Below are positions 1 through 8,420 of a stretch of DNA of 64,000 nucleotides, piece by piece. This DNA comes from Acidobacteriota bacterium (GTDB taxonomy: Bacteria; Acidobacteriota; Aminicenantia; Aminicenantales; Saccharicenantaceae). Position 1 is the stretch's first letter. Each line of letters starts with the position of its first letter. The notes under the pieces are model-generated. The model worked only from the letters and a program-made list of their open reading frames with translations. It was not told the origin of the DNA and did not search any database. Both the position numbers and the translations under genes were made by a program. The stretch is taken from NCBI GenBank assembly GCA_039683095.1, contig JBDKSB010000001.1, forward strand, positions 124,001-188,000. Reading direction: 5' to 3'.

Positions 1-64
1 TTACAGGGCCAAGATGGCCGACAAGGTCGAAGCCGCTTCCCTCCAGCTCAAGGAGAAGCTCTAG
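1..64 (+). CDS. 3' end of an unidentified protein
   Basis: The first bases are the tail of a plus-strand gene in frame 2, ending at the TAG at 62-64. The readable residues are YRAKMADKVEAASLQLKEKL, a lysine- and glutamate-rich helical tail. The stop lies 9 bases before the mtaB start, so the gene is probably in the same transcription unit. Too little remains to name the product. Confidence 0.6.
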   Translation, partial: YRAKMADKVEAASLQLKEKL

Positions 65-73
65 CCGGCGGCG

Positions 74-1336
74 ATGGTCTCGTTTGCGATCCGGAATTTC
101 GGTTGCCGCGCCAACCAGGCCGACGCGTTCGCCTGGGCGGACGCTCTCGGCCGGAGCGGCCTGCGCCTCGAACGGGATTGGGCCCGTGGCGACGTCGTCG
201 TCGTCAATTCCTGCACGCTGACGGCGCGGGCCGACCGGGACGTCAAGAAGTTCATCCGCGCGGTCGCCCGCGAGAATCCGGCGTCCCGGATCGTCGTCGC
301 CGGGTGCTATGCCGAGCGAGCCCCGGCCGATCTGGCCGCGCTGCCGGGGGTGGCCGCCGTATTGCCGCGGCGGGCCGAACCAGATCTGGTCGAAAGGGTC
401 CTGGAGCTCGGGGGGCCGGGGGCGCGGACGGAAGAGCGCGCGCCGGACGACGCCTTCAGGGCCAGGGCCTTTCTGAGGGTCCAAGACGGCTGCGACAACC
501 GCTGCGCCTACTGCATCGTCCCCGGCGTCCGCGGCCCGAGCCGGAGCGTCCCGGGGGACACGGTTGCGGCCTCGGTCGCGGACCTGGCCCGGCGCGGCTT
601 CCGGGAGATCGTCCTGGCCGGCATCCATCTTTCCTCCTACGGCGAGGAGCTCGAGCCGCGAACGTCGCTCGCCGGGCTCCTGGCGGGCCTGCGGGGCCGG
701 ACCGGCCCGGCCCGGCTGCGGCTGACCTCGCTCGATCCGCGGCGGATGGACGACGCCCTGATCGGCTGCATCGTCTCTGACGCCGCGATCTGTCCCCACG
801 TCCATCTGTCCCTCCAGCATGCCTCGGCCGGCACGCTCCGGCTGATGGGCCGGCCCGTCGAGCCCGGACGCGCCGAGGCCATCCTGGAGCGGCTGGGCCG
901 GCTCGCCCCCGACGCGGCGATCGGGGCCGACCTCATGGCCGGCTTTCCCGGGGAGACGGAGTCCGATTTCGAGGCGACGAGGGCGCTCCTCGAGCGCTCG
1001 GCGCTGACCTACGCCCATGTCTTCCCGTACTCGCCCCGGCCGGGGACGCCGGCGGCCGCCCGGCCCCAAGTTCCGGCGGGCCTGGCCGCCGGGCGGGCCA
1101 GGGCCCTGCGGCGGGTCGCGGCCATGAAGGACTATCGCTTCCGGCGGCGCTTCGTCGGCCGGGAGCTCGAGGCCGTGGTCATCGACCGCCCGGCCGGCGG
1201 CGCCGGGGCGGAGGTCCTGACCGGCAACTTCATCAAGGTGTTCGTCCCGGCCTGCGCCGCCCCGCGGCGGGAGCTGGTCCGGGTGGCGGTCCGCCGCGTC
1301 CTGCCGCTCCGGACCGAAGGCGAGGTCGTGGCATGA
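74..1336 (+). CDS. mtaB: tRNA threonylcarbamoyladenosine methylthiotransferase MtaB
   Basis: This is a radical-SAM methylthiotransferase of the MiaB/RimO/MtaB family, which adds a methylthio group to t6A37 of ANN-decoding tRNAs. The N-terminal MTTase domain carries the three cluster-binding cysteines (C11 in NFGCRANQAD, C47 in NSCTL, C78 in GCYAE). The radical SAM motif C-x3-C-x2-C is at C140, C144 and C147. The length (420 residues) and the N-terminal wording FGCRANQAD fit MtaB better than MiaB or RimO; a C-terminal TRAM-like segment follows. The stop overlaps the mutL start (ATGA), so the two genes are translationally coupled. MtaB rather than MiaB is judged from motif wording only. Confidence 0.87.
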   Translation: MVSFAIRNFGCRANQADAFAWADALGRSGLRLERDWARGDVVVVNSCTLTARADRDVKKFIRAVARENPASRIVVAGCYAERAPADLAALPGVAAVLPRRAEPDLVERVLELGGPGARTEERAPDDAFRARAFLRVQDGCDNRCAYCIVPGVRGPSRSVPGDTVAASVADLARRGFREIVLAGIHLSSYGEELEPRTSLAGLLAGLRGRTGPARLRLTSLDPRRMDDALIGCIVSDAAICPHVHLSLQHASAGTLRLMGRPVEPGRAEAILERLGRLAPDAAIGADLMAGFPGETESDFEATRALLERSALTYAHVFPYSPRPGTPAAARPQVPAGLAAGRARALRRVAAMKDYRFRRRFVGRELEAVVIDRPAGGAGAEVLTGNFIKVFVPACAAPRRELVRVAVRRVLPLRTEGEVVA

Positions 1337-3117
1337 AGAAGATCCATCTCCTGCCGGACGACGTGGCCCGGAAGATCGCCGCGGGCGAGGTCATCGAGCG
1401 GCCGGTCTCCGTGGTCAAGGAGCTGGTCGAGAACGCCCTGGACGCCGGCGCGACGGACGTCCGCATCGACCTCGTCGACGGGGGCAAGACCCTGATCAGG
1501 GTCCGGGACGACGGCGCGGGCATGGACCGCGAGGACGCGGCCCTGTGCTTCCGCCGGCACTCGACCAGCAAGATCGCCAGGGAAGAGGACCTCGAGCGGA
1601 TCGCGACGCTCGGCTTCCGGGGCGAGGCCCTGGCCAGCATCGCGGCCGTCTCCCGGCTGACGCTCCGGACCTTCGACGGGACCGGCGACCGGGGCACGAT
1701 GATCGAGCGGGAGGGCGAACGCCTGGTCGCCGTCACGGACATCGCCTTTCCCCGGGGCTCGACGGTCGAGGTCCGCGACCTGTTCTTCAACCTCCCGGCC
1801 CGGCGCAAATTCCTGCGCAGCGGGACGTCCGAGCTCGGCCCCGTGGCTAAATATGTGACCCAGGCCGCGCTGGGCGCGCCGGGGACCCGCTTCACCCTTG
1901 TCCACGGGACGCGGGAGACGATCTCCTGCCCGCCCGTGGCCACGCTCCGGGAGCGGGTCTTCCAGCTTTTCGGCAAGAAGCTGGTCGACGGGCTCATGGA
2001 TGTCGCGGCCGAGGACGGGGAGGCCCGGGTCGATGGCTTGGCTTCGCTGCCCCTGGGCGGCCGCGGCGACAAGTCGGTGCAATACTTTTTCGTCAACGGC
2101 CGGCCGGTCAAGGACCGCATCCTGCTCGCCGCCCTGAGCCAGGCCTACACCGGCATCCTCGAGCGGGGCCGGTCTCCGGAGGCCTTCCTGTTCCTGCGGC
2201 TGCCGTATGCCGATGTGGACGTCAACGTCCATCCGGCCAAGGCCGAGGTCCGGTTCAGGGACACCCAGGTCGTCTTCAGGCTGGTGCTCCGGGCGGTCGG
2301 CGAAGGGGCCGCCCGCGGCCACACGATCAAGGAGGTCGCGCCGGGCCCGGGAAAGACGGCGGCCGGGCCACGGGTAGGAGAGGGCGGCGCGGATTACCAG
2401 GCCCCGGGGCTGGATTTCGGCCCGGGCGGCCCGGACGAGCATGCGGCGGGACCCGCGGCCGCCCGGTCGGACGGCATTGGCGGCGGGACCTGGGACATGT
2501 GCCGGAGGTACGCGCCCCCGCTTTCGGCGTCAGCTGCCCCGACGAGCCGCCCCGCGGTCCTCGGCCAGTTCGCGAACATGTACATCGTCGCGGCGGCGGC
2601 GGACGGTCTCCTCGTCGTCGACCAGCACAACGCCCACGAGCGCGTCCTGTTCGAAAGGTTCAGGGAGATCGACCGGCGCAAGCTCTGGCCCCGCAAGACT
2701 CCCCTCATCCCGGCCCTGATCGAGCTCGCGCCGCCGGCGGCGTCCAGCCTGGAGGAGAACGCGGCGGCGCTCGAGGAACTGGGTTTTCGGGTCGAAGCCA
2801 TGGGCGGCCGCTCCTACGCGCTCAAGGAATATCCCGACGTTTTCAAAGAGGAAGAAGCCCAGGCCGTCTTCCTGAGCCTGCTCGAGGAGGCCGGAGCGAA
2901 GGGGGCGGAGGACCGGCGCGAGCGGATGCTCGCGACCATGGCCTGCAAGTCGGCCGTCAAGGCCGGCGAGCCCCTGAACAGCGAAAAGATGGCCTACCTC
3001 GTCGAGGAGCTTTTCAAGACATCCCAGCCGGCCCTGTGCCCCCACGGCCGCCCGATCGTCGTCCGGGTCGAGAAGTCGGCCATCGACAAGGGGCTCGGAA
3101 GAAAAGGCCAGACGTAG
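1333..3117 (+). CDS. mutL: DNA mismatch repair protein MutL (endonuclease type)
   Basis: MutL couples mismatch recognition by MutS to strand incision and excision. The N-terminal GHKL ATPase is clear: VENALDAGA with the Mg-binding Asn at residue 34, DDGAGM near 60 and GFRGEAL near 98. A linker rich in Gly, Pro and Ala covers roughly residues 330-410. The C-terminal dimerisation domain has DQHNAHERVLFE near residue 430, matching the metal-binding motif DQHA-x2-E-x4-E of incision-competent MutL except for Asn in place of Ala. It also has ACKSAVKAG and CPHGRP. This points to a methyl-independent repair system. The length of 594 residues is normal. The start overlaps the mtaB stop. Confidence 0.95.
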   Translation: MKKIHLLPDDVARKIAAGEVIERPVSVVKELVENALDAGATDVRIDLVDGGKTLIRVRDDGAGMDREDAALCFRRHSTSKIAREEDLERIATLGFRGEALASIAAVSRLTLRTFDGTGDRGTMIEREGERLVAVTDIAFPRGSTVEVRDLFFNLPARRKFLRSGTSELGPVAKYVTQAALGAPGTRFTLVHGTRETISCPPVATLRERVFQLFGKKLVDGLMDVAAEDGEARVDGLASLPLGGRGDKSVQYFFVNGRPVKDRILLAALSQAYTGILERGRSPEAFLFLRLPYADVDVNVHPAKAEVRFRDTQVVFRLVLRAVGEGAARGHTIKEVAPGPGKTAAGPRVGEGGADYQAPGLDFGPGGPDEHAAGPAAARSDGIGGGTWDMCRRYAPPLSASAAPTSRPAVLGQFANMYIVAAAADGLLVVDQHNAHERVLFERFREIDRRKLWPRKTPLIPALIELAPPAASSLEENAAALEELGFRVEAMGGRSYALKEYPDVFKEEEAQAVFLSLLEEAGAKGAEDRRERMLATMACKSAVKAGEPLNSEKMAYLVEELFKTSQPALCPHGRPIVVRVEKSAIDKGLGRKGQT

Positions 3118-3181
3118 GAAAGCCGGGGCCAGGAAAGACGAAACCAGGAAAGAAGGGACCAGGTCTTCGCAGGCGGCCAAA

Positions 3182-3211
3182 TTGACACCCAGTCACCGCG
3201 TCGGTTAAGAT
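3182..3211 (+). promoter_or_regulatory. Sigma-70-type promoter of the tRNA pair
   Basis: TTGACA at 3182-3187 and TAAGAT at 3206-3211 are separated by 18 bp and lie about 20 bp before tRNA-Pro. The same TAAGAT -10 hexamer occurs in the pilB promoter of this window, which supports the call. The tail of the integrated recombinase frame on the other strand ends inside this promoter. Confidence 0.6.
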
Positions 3212-5019
3212 ACATCGACTGAATGGAACGGGGAGTGGCGCAGCCTGGCTAGCGCGCCTGCCTTGGGAGCAGGAGGTCGGCGGTTCAAATCCGCTCTCCC
3301 CGATGTCTTCCTCACGCCGCCTCGACGCGCCTGTAGCTCAGGTGGATAGAGCAGCTGCCTTCTAAGCAGCGGGTCGGGGGTTCGAGTCCCTCCAGGCGCG
3401 CCAACTTTAATTTCAGGCGTTTTTCCGGGTTTTTCCGAGCCGGAATCACCCTCGGGGACCGCCTTCATCGCCTTGATGAACCCTCTCTTGGCTAGGTCCA
3501 GAAAAGGTTGATTCCAATGGAATTGGAACTTGTCGTAGGTCAAGTATTCGTCCGTTTCCGTCAGCGGGAGCAGGGTGGGTTCGCGGTAGACCTCGACGGT
3601 TCTAAACAGGAGGGAATTCAGTTTCTGCCGTTTTTCCGGTGATGCGTGTAAGTATATATTTTTCAACGCCTTAGAAAATTCTAGAATTTCCCTCATGTCC
3701 TGGACGTCCCCGGCGAGATTGCCCGTCTTGACGGACTCCAGATGGCTCTCGATCTCGGAACGCTCGGTAGCGGCCTCCTCCAACTGCCTCATGAAGGATT
3801 CTTGGACGCGCAGGGAGGCCTTCGCCATGTTGTCGGTAAGGAACTTCTCCTTCGCCTTTAGCTCGGTCAACCTTGCGCTCAGGGTCGTGATCTTGTCGCG
3901 GTTCATCTGGGCGAGCAGTTTGATCCCGTCTTCGAGCTGATCTTTAACCTCTAGGTAGACCTTCTCGTCCACGTCCAGGGCCTCGATGGCCGCGCTGAAC
4001 GCTTCGTCGATCTCACGCCCCTTGAGATAGGGCTTTCGATAGTTAGGACAGCCGGGCGTACTACAATGGTAGTAGTGGTGGACCTTTTTATCGCCGGACT
4101 TCAAGTCCTTGATCTGCTCGTCGCCACCGAAGCCGTTCGTGCATAGATGGCAAGTGAGGAGGCCTTTATACCGGAAGTCCTTCCCGCGCTTGATGAGCCG
4201 CTTGCCGCCGAGAATATCCTGGACCTGGTCCCATTGGGCCTTGGAGATGAGGGGTTCGTAGTTCCCTCGGTTGGAGTACTTGACCCCCTTGATGGGAATG
4301 ACCCCGTAGTAGTAGGGATGCCGGAGGTAGTCATTAATTTGGTCGGAGTTGAGCGCCCGACCAGTATCGGACCGGAGCCCCATATCGCGGGCCTTCCGCA
4401 TTAGCTCGGTCTTATTCCTCTCGCCGGTGGCGATGACGTATTCGAACAGCCGCTTGATAATCGGGGCCCGGTCCGGGTCCTGCACGGGGACCTTGACCCA
4501 CTTCCCATCGACTAGCTTCGGCACAGAGAGGTAACCGATCGGCTTCTTGTGTGGGTACCGACCCAGGGCTCCTTGTGTCTGCCAGGCCTCGGTCACTTGG
4601 CTGGAATTATCGTCCGAATCCTCAGTCGCCTTGACTAGCTCTCGTTCGAACGCACGAGTCCTCTTTCGATCCTCAGGTTCTTGGGATAGTGGGCTGAAGG
4701 CCTCCTTGGTTACGGCGTTGTGATGCCGAACCCCGGTGTCGCGCAACGGAAGCCAGTCATCGAGATTACGGGCGATCCGAGAAGGGATAAAGAATATCAG
4801 GTGCTGAATCTTCTCGGCTTTGATCTGCTTGATCATCGCTTTGTACTTCGGTCTCTTGCCCGCTTTCCAAGCAGAATCCGTCTCCTCGACTATCCTATCT
4901 CCGATATCAAGCCCATGTTCGCGGGCGTATTCGAGGCACTTGTTAAGCTGGGTGATAGGGGAGAACGCATCTTGGGCCTTCGTGCTGACCCGGATGTAGC
5001 AGATCGCCTTTTCGCCCAT
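3205..5019 (-). CDS. Large serine recombinase (integrase) read through attL
   Basis: The N-terminal resolvase domain has the nucleophile Ser12 in YIRVSTKAQ. A recombinase domain follows (KKPIGY, then PYYYGVI), then a zinc ribbon (CHLC ... CSTPGC, about residues 310-345) and a long coiled coil rich in Glu, Lys and Leu. This is the architecture of phage and ICE large serine integrases, which cut with 2-bp overhangs. The genuine protein probably ends near PEIKVGAPGGT: beyond the att core the frame runs antisense through tRNA-Arg and tRNA-Pro, giving the familiar pseudo-peptides TRTPDPLLRRQ and ADLNRRPPAPKAG before stopping at 3205. In a circular element the same frame would instead read 18 codons from the right end and stop at 20613. 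The start follows the ATG at 5019. Confidence 0.85.
   Translation of the reverse strand: MGEKAICYIRVSTKAQDAFSPITQLNKCLEYAREHGLDIGDRIVEETDSAWKAGKRPKYKAMIKQIKAEKIQHLIFFIPSRIARNLDDWLPLRDTGVRHHNAVTKEAFSPLSQEPEDRKRTRAFERELVKATEDSDDNSSQVTEAWQTQGALGRYPHKKPIGYLSVPKLVDGKWVKVPVQDPDRAPIIKRLFEYVIATGERNKTELMRKARDMGLRSDTGRALNSDQINDYLRHPYYYGVIPIKGVKYSNRGNYEPLISKAQWDQVQDILGGKRLIKRGKDFRYKGLLTCHLCTNGFGGDEQIKDLKSGDKKVHHYYHCSTPGCPNYRKPYLKGREIDEAFSAAIEALDVDEKVYLEVKDQLEDGIKLLAQMNRDKITTLSARLTELKAKEKFLTDNMAKASLRVQESFMRQLEEAATERSEIESHLESVKTGNLAGDVQDMREILEFSKALKNIYLHASPEKRQKLNSLLFRTVEVYREPTLLPLTETDEYLTYDKFQFHWNQPFLDLAKRGFIKAMKAVPEGDSGSEKPGKTPEIKVGAPGGTRTPDPLLRRQLLYPPELQARRGGVRKTSGRADLNRRPPAPKAGALARLRHSPFHSVDVS
3230..3303 (+). 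tRNA. tRNA-Pro(UGG)
   Basis: A 74-nt cloverleaf with acceptor stem CGGGGAG/CTCCCCG and discriminator A. The anticodon stem CCTGC/GCAGG encloses loop CTTGGGA, giving anticodon TGG (reads CCA proline codons). The T arm is GCGG-TTCAAAT-CCGC. The 3' CCA is not encoded, unlike in the tRNA-Arg 23 bases downstream. Confidence 0.93.
3327..3403 (+). tRNA. tRNA-Arg(UCU), integration target
   Basis: A 77-nt cloverleaf including an encoded CCA. The acceptor stem is GCGCCTG/CAGGCGC with discriminator G. The anticodon stem GCTGC/GCAGC encloses CTTCTAA, giving anticodon TCT (AGA arginine codons). The last 18 bases up to the first C of CCA are repeated at 20669-20686. The chromosomal side of the right junction continues with TTCC, so the uninterrupted gene would not have encoded CCA; the final CA here is supplied by the inserted element. 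Confidence 0.94.
3384..3401 (+). repeat. attL core, copy of the tRNA-Arg 3' end
   Basis: The 18 bases gagtccctccaggcgcgc belong to the T arm and acceptor stem of tRNA-Arg and recur exactly at 20669-20686. The sequences diverge immediately on both sides (c...caac here, a...ttcc at the other end), which defines the core. Confidence 0.85.
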
Positions 5020-5075
5020 ATAGCGGCCTCGGTTCTAAATATAAACCAGCTCACGAATAATGTCAAGAGATTTCC

Positions 5076-5315
5076 TTATGGAGCCCAGACTTCGCAAGGG
5101 AAGACCTTATACAGCCCGTCGAGGAACCTCTGCTTAAAGCCGGGCGCGATCGGGGCCTCATCGTCATAGGCGACGCAACGCCAGAGCACGCCGTCTGGGC
5201 CCTCCACTTCGAAGCACTCTGTATGGACCTCGATCGCCTCGACATACTGCATCACCACCTGGGCCAGCAGGTCATCGAGACTTTCATGATCAGACCATCG
5301 GAACTTTTCCATCAT
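5076..5315 (-). CDS. Small acidic hypothetical protein
   Basis: A 79-residue acidic protein (MMEKFRWSDHESLDDLLAQ...) with several Asp/Glu and aromatic residues and no recognised family. Its ATG overlaps the stop of the upstream RRM gene (ATGA), so the two are translationally coupled and probably share a role. It lies 56 bases before the recombinase start. Confidence 0.6.
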   Translation of the reverse strand: MMEKFRWSDHESLDDLLAQVVMQYVEAIEVHTECFEVEGPDGVLWRCVAYDDEAPIAPGFKQRFLDGLYKVFPCEVWAP

Positions 5316-5605
5316 CTCCCCCAGTGCGGCATCTGCCGCCGTTCGTTATTCGGTCTCTCACGGCGTGGAAGAGCGCGGCTGACGTGGAGGACCCGGTCCA
5401 TGAAGAGTGTAGTATCCAACGACTCGATAGCTTTCATGGCCTCATGATGATCCGGCATCGTTATGAACGAGAAGCCCCGAGACCGCGACCCGATCCCTTC
5501 GGCCCGGACGATCTCGACCTGCTCCACCTTCCCGTATTGTTCAAACAAGGCCCGGACATCGGCCTCTGTTGCGTCGAAATTCAGGCTTCCAACGTAGATT
5601 CGCAT
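5312..5605 (-). CDS. RNA recognition motif (RRM) protein
   Basis: A 97-residue single-domain RNA-binding protein. RNP2 is IYVGSL at residues 3-8 and RNP1 is SRGFSFITM near residue 47, with the aromatic residues that stack on RNA bases. The layout beta-alpha-beta-beta-alpha-beta is complete and is followed by a basic tail (PRRERPNNERRQ). Bacterial proteins of this type bind single-stranded RNA and are often cold-induced, but they are uncommon in phage-like elements. A good ribosome site (AAGGAG, 7 bases before ATG) marks the start, and the stop overlaps the next gene. Its target is unknown. Confidence 0.85.
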   Translation of the reverse strand: MRIYVGSLNFDATEADVRALFEQYGKVEQVEIVRAEGIGSRSRGFSFITMPDHHEAMKAIESLDTTLFMDRVLHVSRALPRRERPNNERRQMPHWGR

Positions 5606-5718
5606 AGATTCACTCCTTTTCTCTGGGAAACGGGCCTGCCCGCGCCTGTATGCGGCGCGATCATCTTCGCGTGAAGGGCTCTGTATAGGCCACTTTGAGA
5701 TCGCGCCGTGCTCATAAG

Positions 5719-7329
5719 TTACCTCCTGATAATCCTGCTTAGACCGCCAGGCCCCGGTGAGAGAAAGTCGTGCATCTCCTTCTCAAGGTCCTCGCGTGCA
5801 TCGAGCGCTCGTCCGAGAGGACTCATATGCTGTTTAGCGGGAAGGTGCGCGTTCATTTCCTTCTCGTCCCAAACGGTCCCTCTCGCCGCAAACACGAGCG
5901 CCCCAACGACGGCGTTGCAGAGGTCGTCGTGCGAATTGTCAGGATGCAGGACTATGTCCTTTCCAGAGCGACCGGTTCTGCGTTCCAAGCTCAACAGCTG
6001 GACGATCAGACGCTCGTCGTTGATAATCTCGCATCGAGCCATCGTAAAGAGAGCCTGACCCTCAAGATACAAGTCCGAAGCAGAGAGGTCCGAGACATCA
6101 ACACGAATTCCTTGTTTTCTGAAGGCCTCGGCAACCCATTCTCCAGCGTATCTATCGCTGGAGACACAATGACACCCATAACTTTTCAGGATACCCGCAA
6201 ACTCCTCGGCGATCTTCGAAGGGTCAAACGGGGGTCTCCGTTCTTCTATCCGGTCGAGTAGGACTTTCTCTCCTTCCCGATGGCAGATCGCCAGGGCGAA
6301 AGAATCATTCCGCCCACCACTGGGGTCTATATGAGCGACATACCTGAGTTTTGGATCGGGTAATGATAAACTTCGCGTTGCGGCCCCACGAACCAGGTCC
6401 TCGTTCAAAAAATCGGATATATCATCTCTGAATTCCGAATAGAACTCAGACCTATATCGCAATGGGTCTCTCAAAATGAGTCGGTCAATCGTGGCCTGAG
6501 AGAAGGTAGGGTTCATTTCTGTGGTGATAGCATGAAACACAAGCTCGTCCGAATCCTTGGCAAAGGCGTTCTTGTACGTTTGATAAAGGTAGCCTGATTT
6601 CTTGTACACGGTGCTGATCGCGATGAGCCGCGCGTTGGGCTTCATCGAGGGCAGAATGGCTGTGATTACCTCTTCAGCAGGATTCGCCGAATTCTCATCC
6701 CGCCAGAACGCGATTTCGTCCGCGACGACTGCGATTGTACTGAAGCCTCGAACGCCCTTGAAAGAACATGTCTTCACCCCTACGGCAGTCCCGTTACAGA
6801 GAAAAATCTCATCCGCCGTCTCGCGCTCAATCATGTCCGGAAAAAGAGAGAGTAAGCTTCGCACATACCCCAGCACAATCTGACTCTGCTGACGGTCATT
6901 CGAGATGCAAAAGGCCCATCCTCGTTCGCCGGGGGCGAGTTCTTTTTCATGGCCGCCCCACAACGCCTCGTAGGCGGTGATGAGACCGGAAATTCTCGAT
7001 TTTCCGCTTCGCCGCCCGGAGACACAGAGGGCAGAATGATACCCCTCGGACCGAGCCGTCTCGCGTCCTGTGAAGTGCTGAAACAAGGACAGCTCGTCCT
7101 CGTCCAGAGGGAGACCGTACAGGCCCTTGAGTAGGATAGTCCAGGCGGCCCAGGTATCGTTAGGCGTGAACGCGGTTCCGAAGAACCTATCGTCCATCAT
7201 GGCCTCGATGATGTCACGGGGCCGCGCGGGGATCTTCCGAGAATGGAAATAACAGAAGTCGGAATCGGCGACGCACCATGACCCGCATTGGCGTCCGTCT
7301 GGATGGATGAACGTGCATTGGGCGGGCAT
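5719..7329 (-). CDS. terL: Terminase large subunit
   Basis: The DNA-packaging motor of tailed phages. The ATPase has a Walker A motif GRRSGKS at residues 105-111, Walker B VVADE near 200, and a coupling motif LIAISTVYKKSG. The C-terminal RNase-H-like nuclease starts with VAHIDPSGGRNDSFALAI, whose Asp is a metal ligand. An N-terminal zinc knuckle (C5, C15, C19, C26, H29) is an addition also seen in some phage and mobile-element proteins. The length of 536 residues is normal. No small terminase subunit is evident next to it. The start lies 2 bases after the upstream stop with no strong ribosome site, so translation is probably coupled. Confidence 0.9.
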   Translation of the reverse strand: MPAQCTFIHPDGRQCGSWCVADSDFCYFHSRKIPARPRDIIEAMMDDRFFGTAFTPNDTWAAWTILLKGLYGLPLDEDELSLFQHFTGRETARSEGYHSALCVSGRRSGKSRISGLITAYEALWGGHEKELAPGERGWAFCISNDRQQSQIVLGYVRSLLSLFPDMIERETADEIFLCNGTAVGVKTCSFKGVRGFSTIAVVADEIAFWRDENSANPAEEVITAILPSMKPNARLIAISTVYKKSGYLYQTYKNAFAKDSDELVFHAITTEMNPTFSQATIDRLILRDPLRYRSEFYSEFRDDISDFLNEDLVRGAATRSLSLPDPKLRYVAHIDPSGGRNDSFALAICHREGEKVLLDRIEERRPPFDPSKIAEEFAGILKSYGCHCVSSDRYAGEWVAEAFRKQGIRVDVSDLSASDLYLEGQALFTMARCEIINDERLIVQLLSLERRTGRSGKDIVLHPDNSHDDLCNAVVGALVFAARGTVWDEKEMNAHLPAKQHMSPLGRALDAREDLEKEMHDFLSPGPGGLSRIIRR

Positions 7330-7331
7330 GG

Positions 7332-7979
7332 CTACATTCGGGCTTGAAGCATACGGAGTCGGCGGATCAGGTCTTCAGGAACAGGACCGTCAAGTGAGGG
7401 GGCAGAACGCAAGGCTTCTTCTCGAAGGTCCTTGAGGGTCTGGAGGAGGACTTCGTTCTTGTCGGCCACGGTCGTAAGCCGATCGTGCTCGGTGTCGAAG
7501 ACTTGATAATCGCCGCGAAATCCCATTTTCCGGAGACTGGCGAGCGCTTTCTGATCGGAGCCGGATGCCTGCTCTTTCCCGGCGTGATTGTGGATGATCG
7601 CTTTGAGGCCGGACAGGTAGAATTTCTTAGCGCGGAGGGTGTCGAACAGTTCTTGTCCTGTGAGCGAAACCTGATTCGCCTCCCCGGAGGAGATGGACAC
7701 GAACGTTCCATCGTCCTTGAGGAAGATCATCGTCTCGCCCTGCTCGGAACCCCAGCCGCGGTACAGGCGGTGGAGTTCGGAGGTTAGGTCATCTGTATTG
7801 ATTGTGCCCGTTTCCACTTTCTTTCCTTTCCCAACTCCACCAGTCCCGGCCTTGCTCCCTCCTTGCTTCCCAGGTCGGCCCTTGTGGCCGAAGTTGCCGG
7901 AGCCCTTGCCGCCCTCTGCCAGAGAGGCCTTGATGAGGCGGACTTTCTCGGTGAGCGTCATTGCTGAAGTATTGAGCAT
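7332..7979 (-). CDS. Head-module protein with a JAB/MPN-like metalloprotease signature
   Basis: The N-terminus carries the linker GGKGSGNFGHKGRPGKQGG, a signature common in phage head-morphogenesis and portal-linked proteins. Residues about 130-145 read IIHNHAGKEQASGSD, close to the JAMM zinc-protease motif H-x-H-x7-S-x2-D but with one residue fewer between the second His and the Ser. The protein may be a virion-associated isopeptidase-like or structural protein. Its start overlaps the 3' end of the cysteine-rich gene by 22 bases, and its stop lies 2 bases before terL. Activity is uncertain because of the spacing change. Confidence 0.65.
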   Translation of the reverse strand: MLNTSAMTLTEKVRLIKASLAEGGKGSGNFGHKGRPGKQGGSKAGTGGVGKGKKVETGTINTDDLTSELHRLYRGWGSEQGETMIFLKDDGTFVSISSGEANQVSLTGQELFDTLRAKKFYLSGLKAIIHNHAGKEQASGSDQKALASLRKMGFRGDYQVFDTEHDRLTTVADKNEVLLQTLKDLREEALRSAPSLDGPVPEDLIRRLRMLQARM

Positions 7980-8419
7980 TCCTCACCTTGGCACGTATCG
8001 CAGGATTCGCAAGAGTAGCAGACCGCGCAAGCCGGGCCTTGACCTGAGCCGCAGTACCCTCCCTCACAGGCATAACAGGACTGACAGGTCTGGCACGACA
8101 GCTGGCACCCCATACAGGTCACGCATGACCCACAATTAGCCTGTTGGCAGATGTCGCAGGTTCCGCAGGCGTAGACGCGATTGCACCCCATCACCGCACC
8201 GCACTGGTTCGTGTTGCAGATCATGCACTGGTTGCAGGCCTCGCACGCCGGACATTGGCCAGTTATACAGCCCTGACAGGTGTTACATAGTTCGCAGACC
8301 GGGCAGAGATTCGGGCCGACTTCGATCTGACAATTAACGCAGATTTGACAATCGGCGCAGTTCAGCGCGTCGCAGTTCTGACAGGAATTGCAACTTTGAC
8401 AGGTGCTACAAGAGGCCAT
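7958..8419 (-). CDS. Extremely cysteine-rich C-x2-C repeat protein
   Basis: I count 39 cysteines in 153 residues, nearly all spaced as C-x2-C or C-x3/4-C (CQSCNSCQNC, CPVCELCNTC, CMICNTNQC, CQTCQSCYAC). Charged and hydrophobic residues are scarce. No signal peptide is present, so the protein stays in the cell or the particle. The spacing would suit multiple zinc, iron-sulfur or other soft-metal sites, or a disulfide-crosslinked scaffold. It starts one base after the upstream cysteine-rich gene (TAA-C-ATG) and sits between a prohead protease and terL, so a role in the particle or its assembly is inferred. I do not recognise a family. Confidence 0.8.
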   Translation of the reverse strand: MASCSTCQSCNSCQNCDALNCADCQICVNCQIEVGPNLCPVCELCNTCQGCITGQCPACEACNQCMICNTNQCGAVMGCNRVYACGTCDICQQANCGSCVTCMGCQLSCQTCQSCYACEGGYCGSGQGPACAVCYSCESCDTCQGEECSILQQ

Positions 8420-8420
8420 G

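Noticed and set aside
3205-3383. The last 59 residues of the recombinase frame as genuine protein domain
   Set aside because: They are translated antisense from two tRNA genes and their promoter; such peptides are a known annotation artefact.
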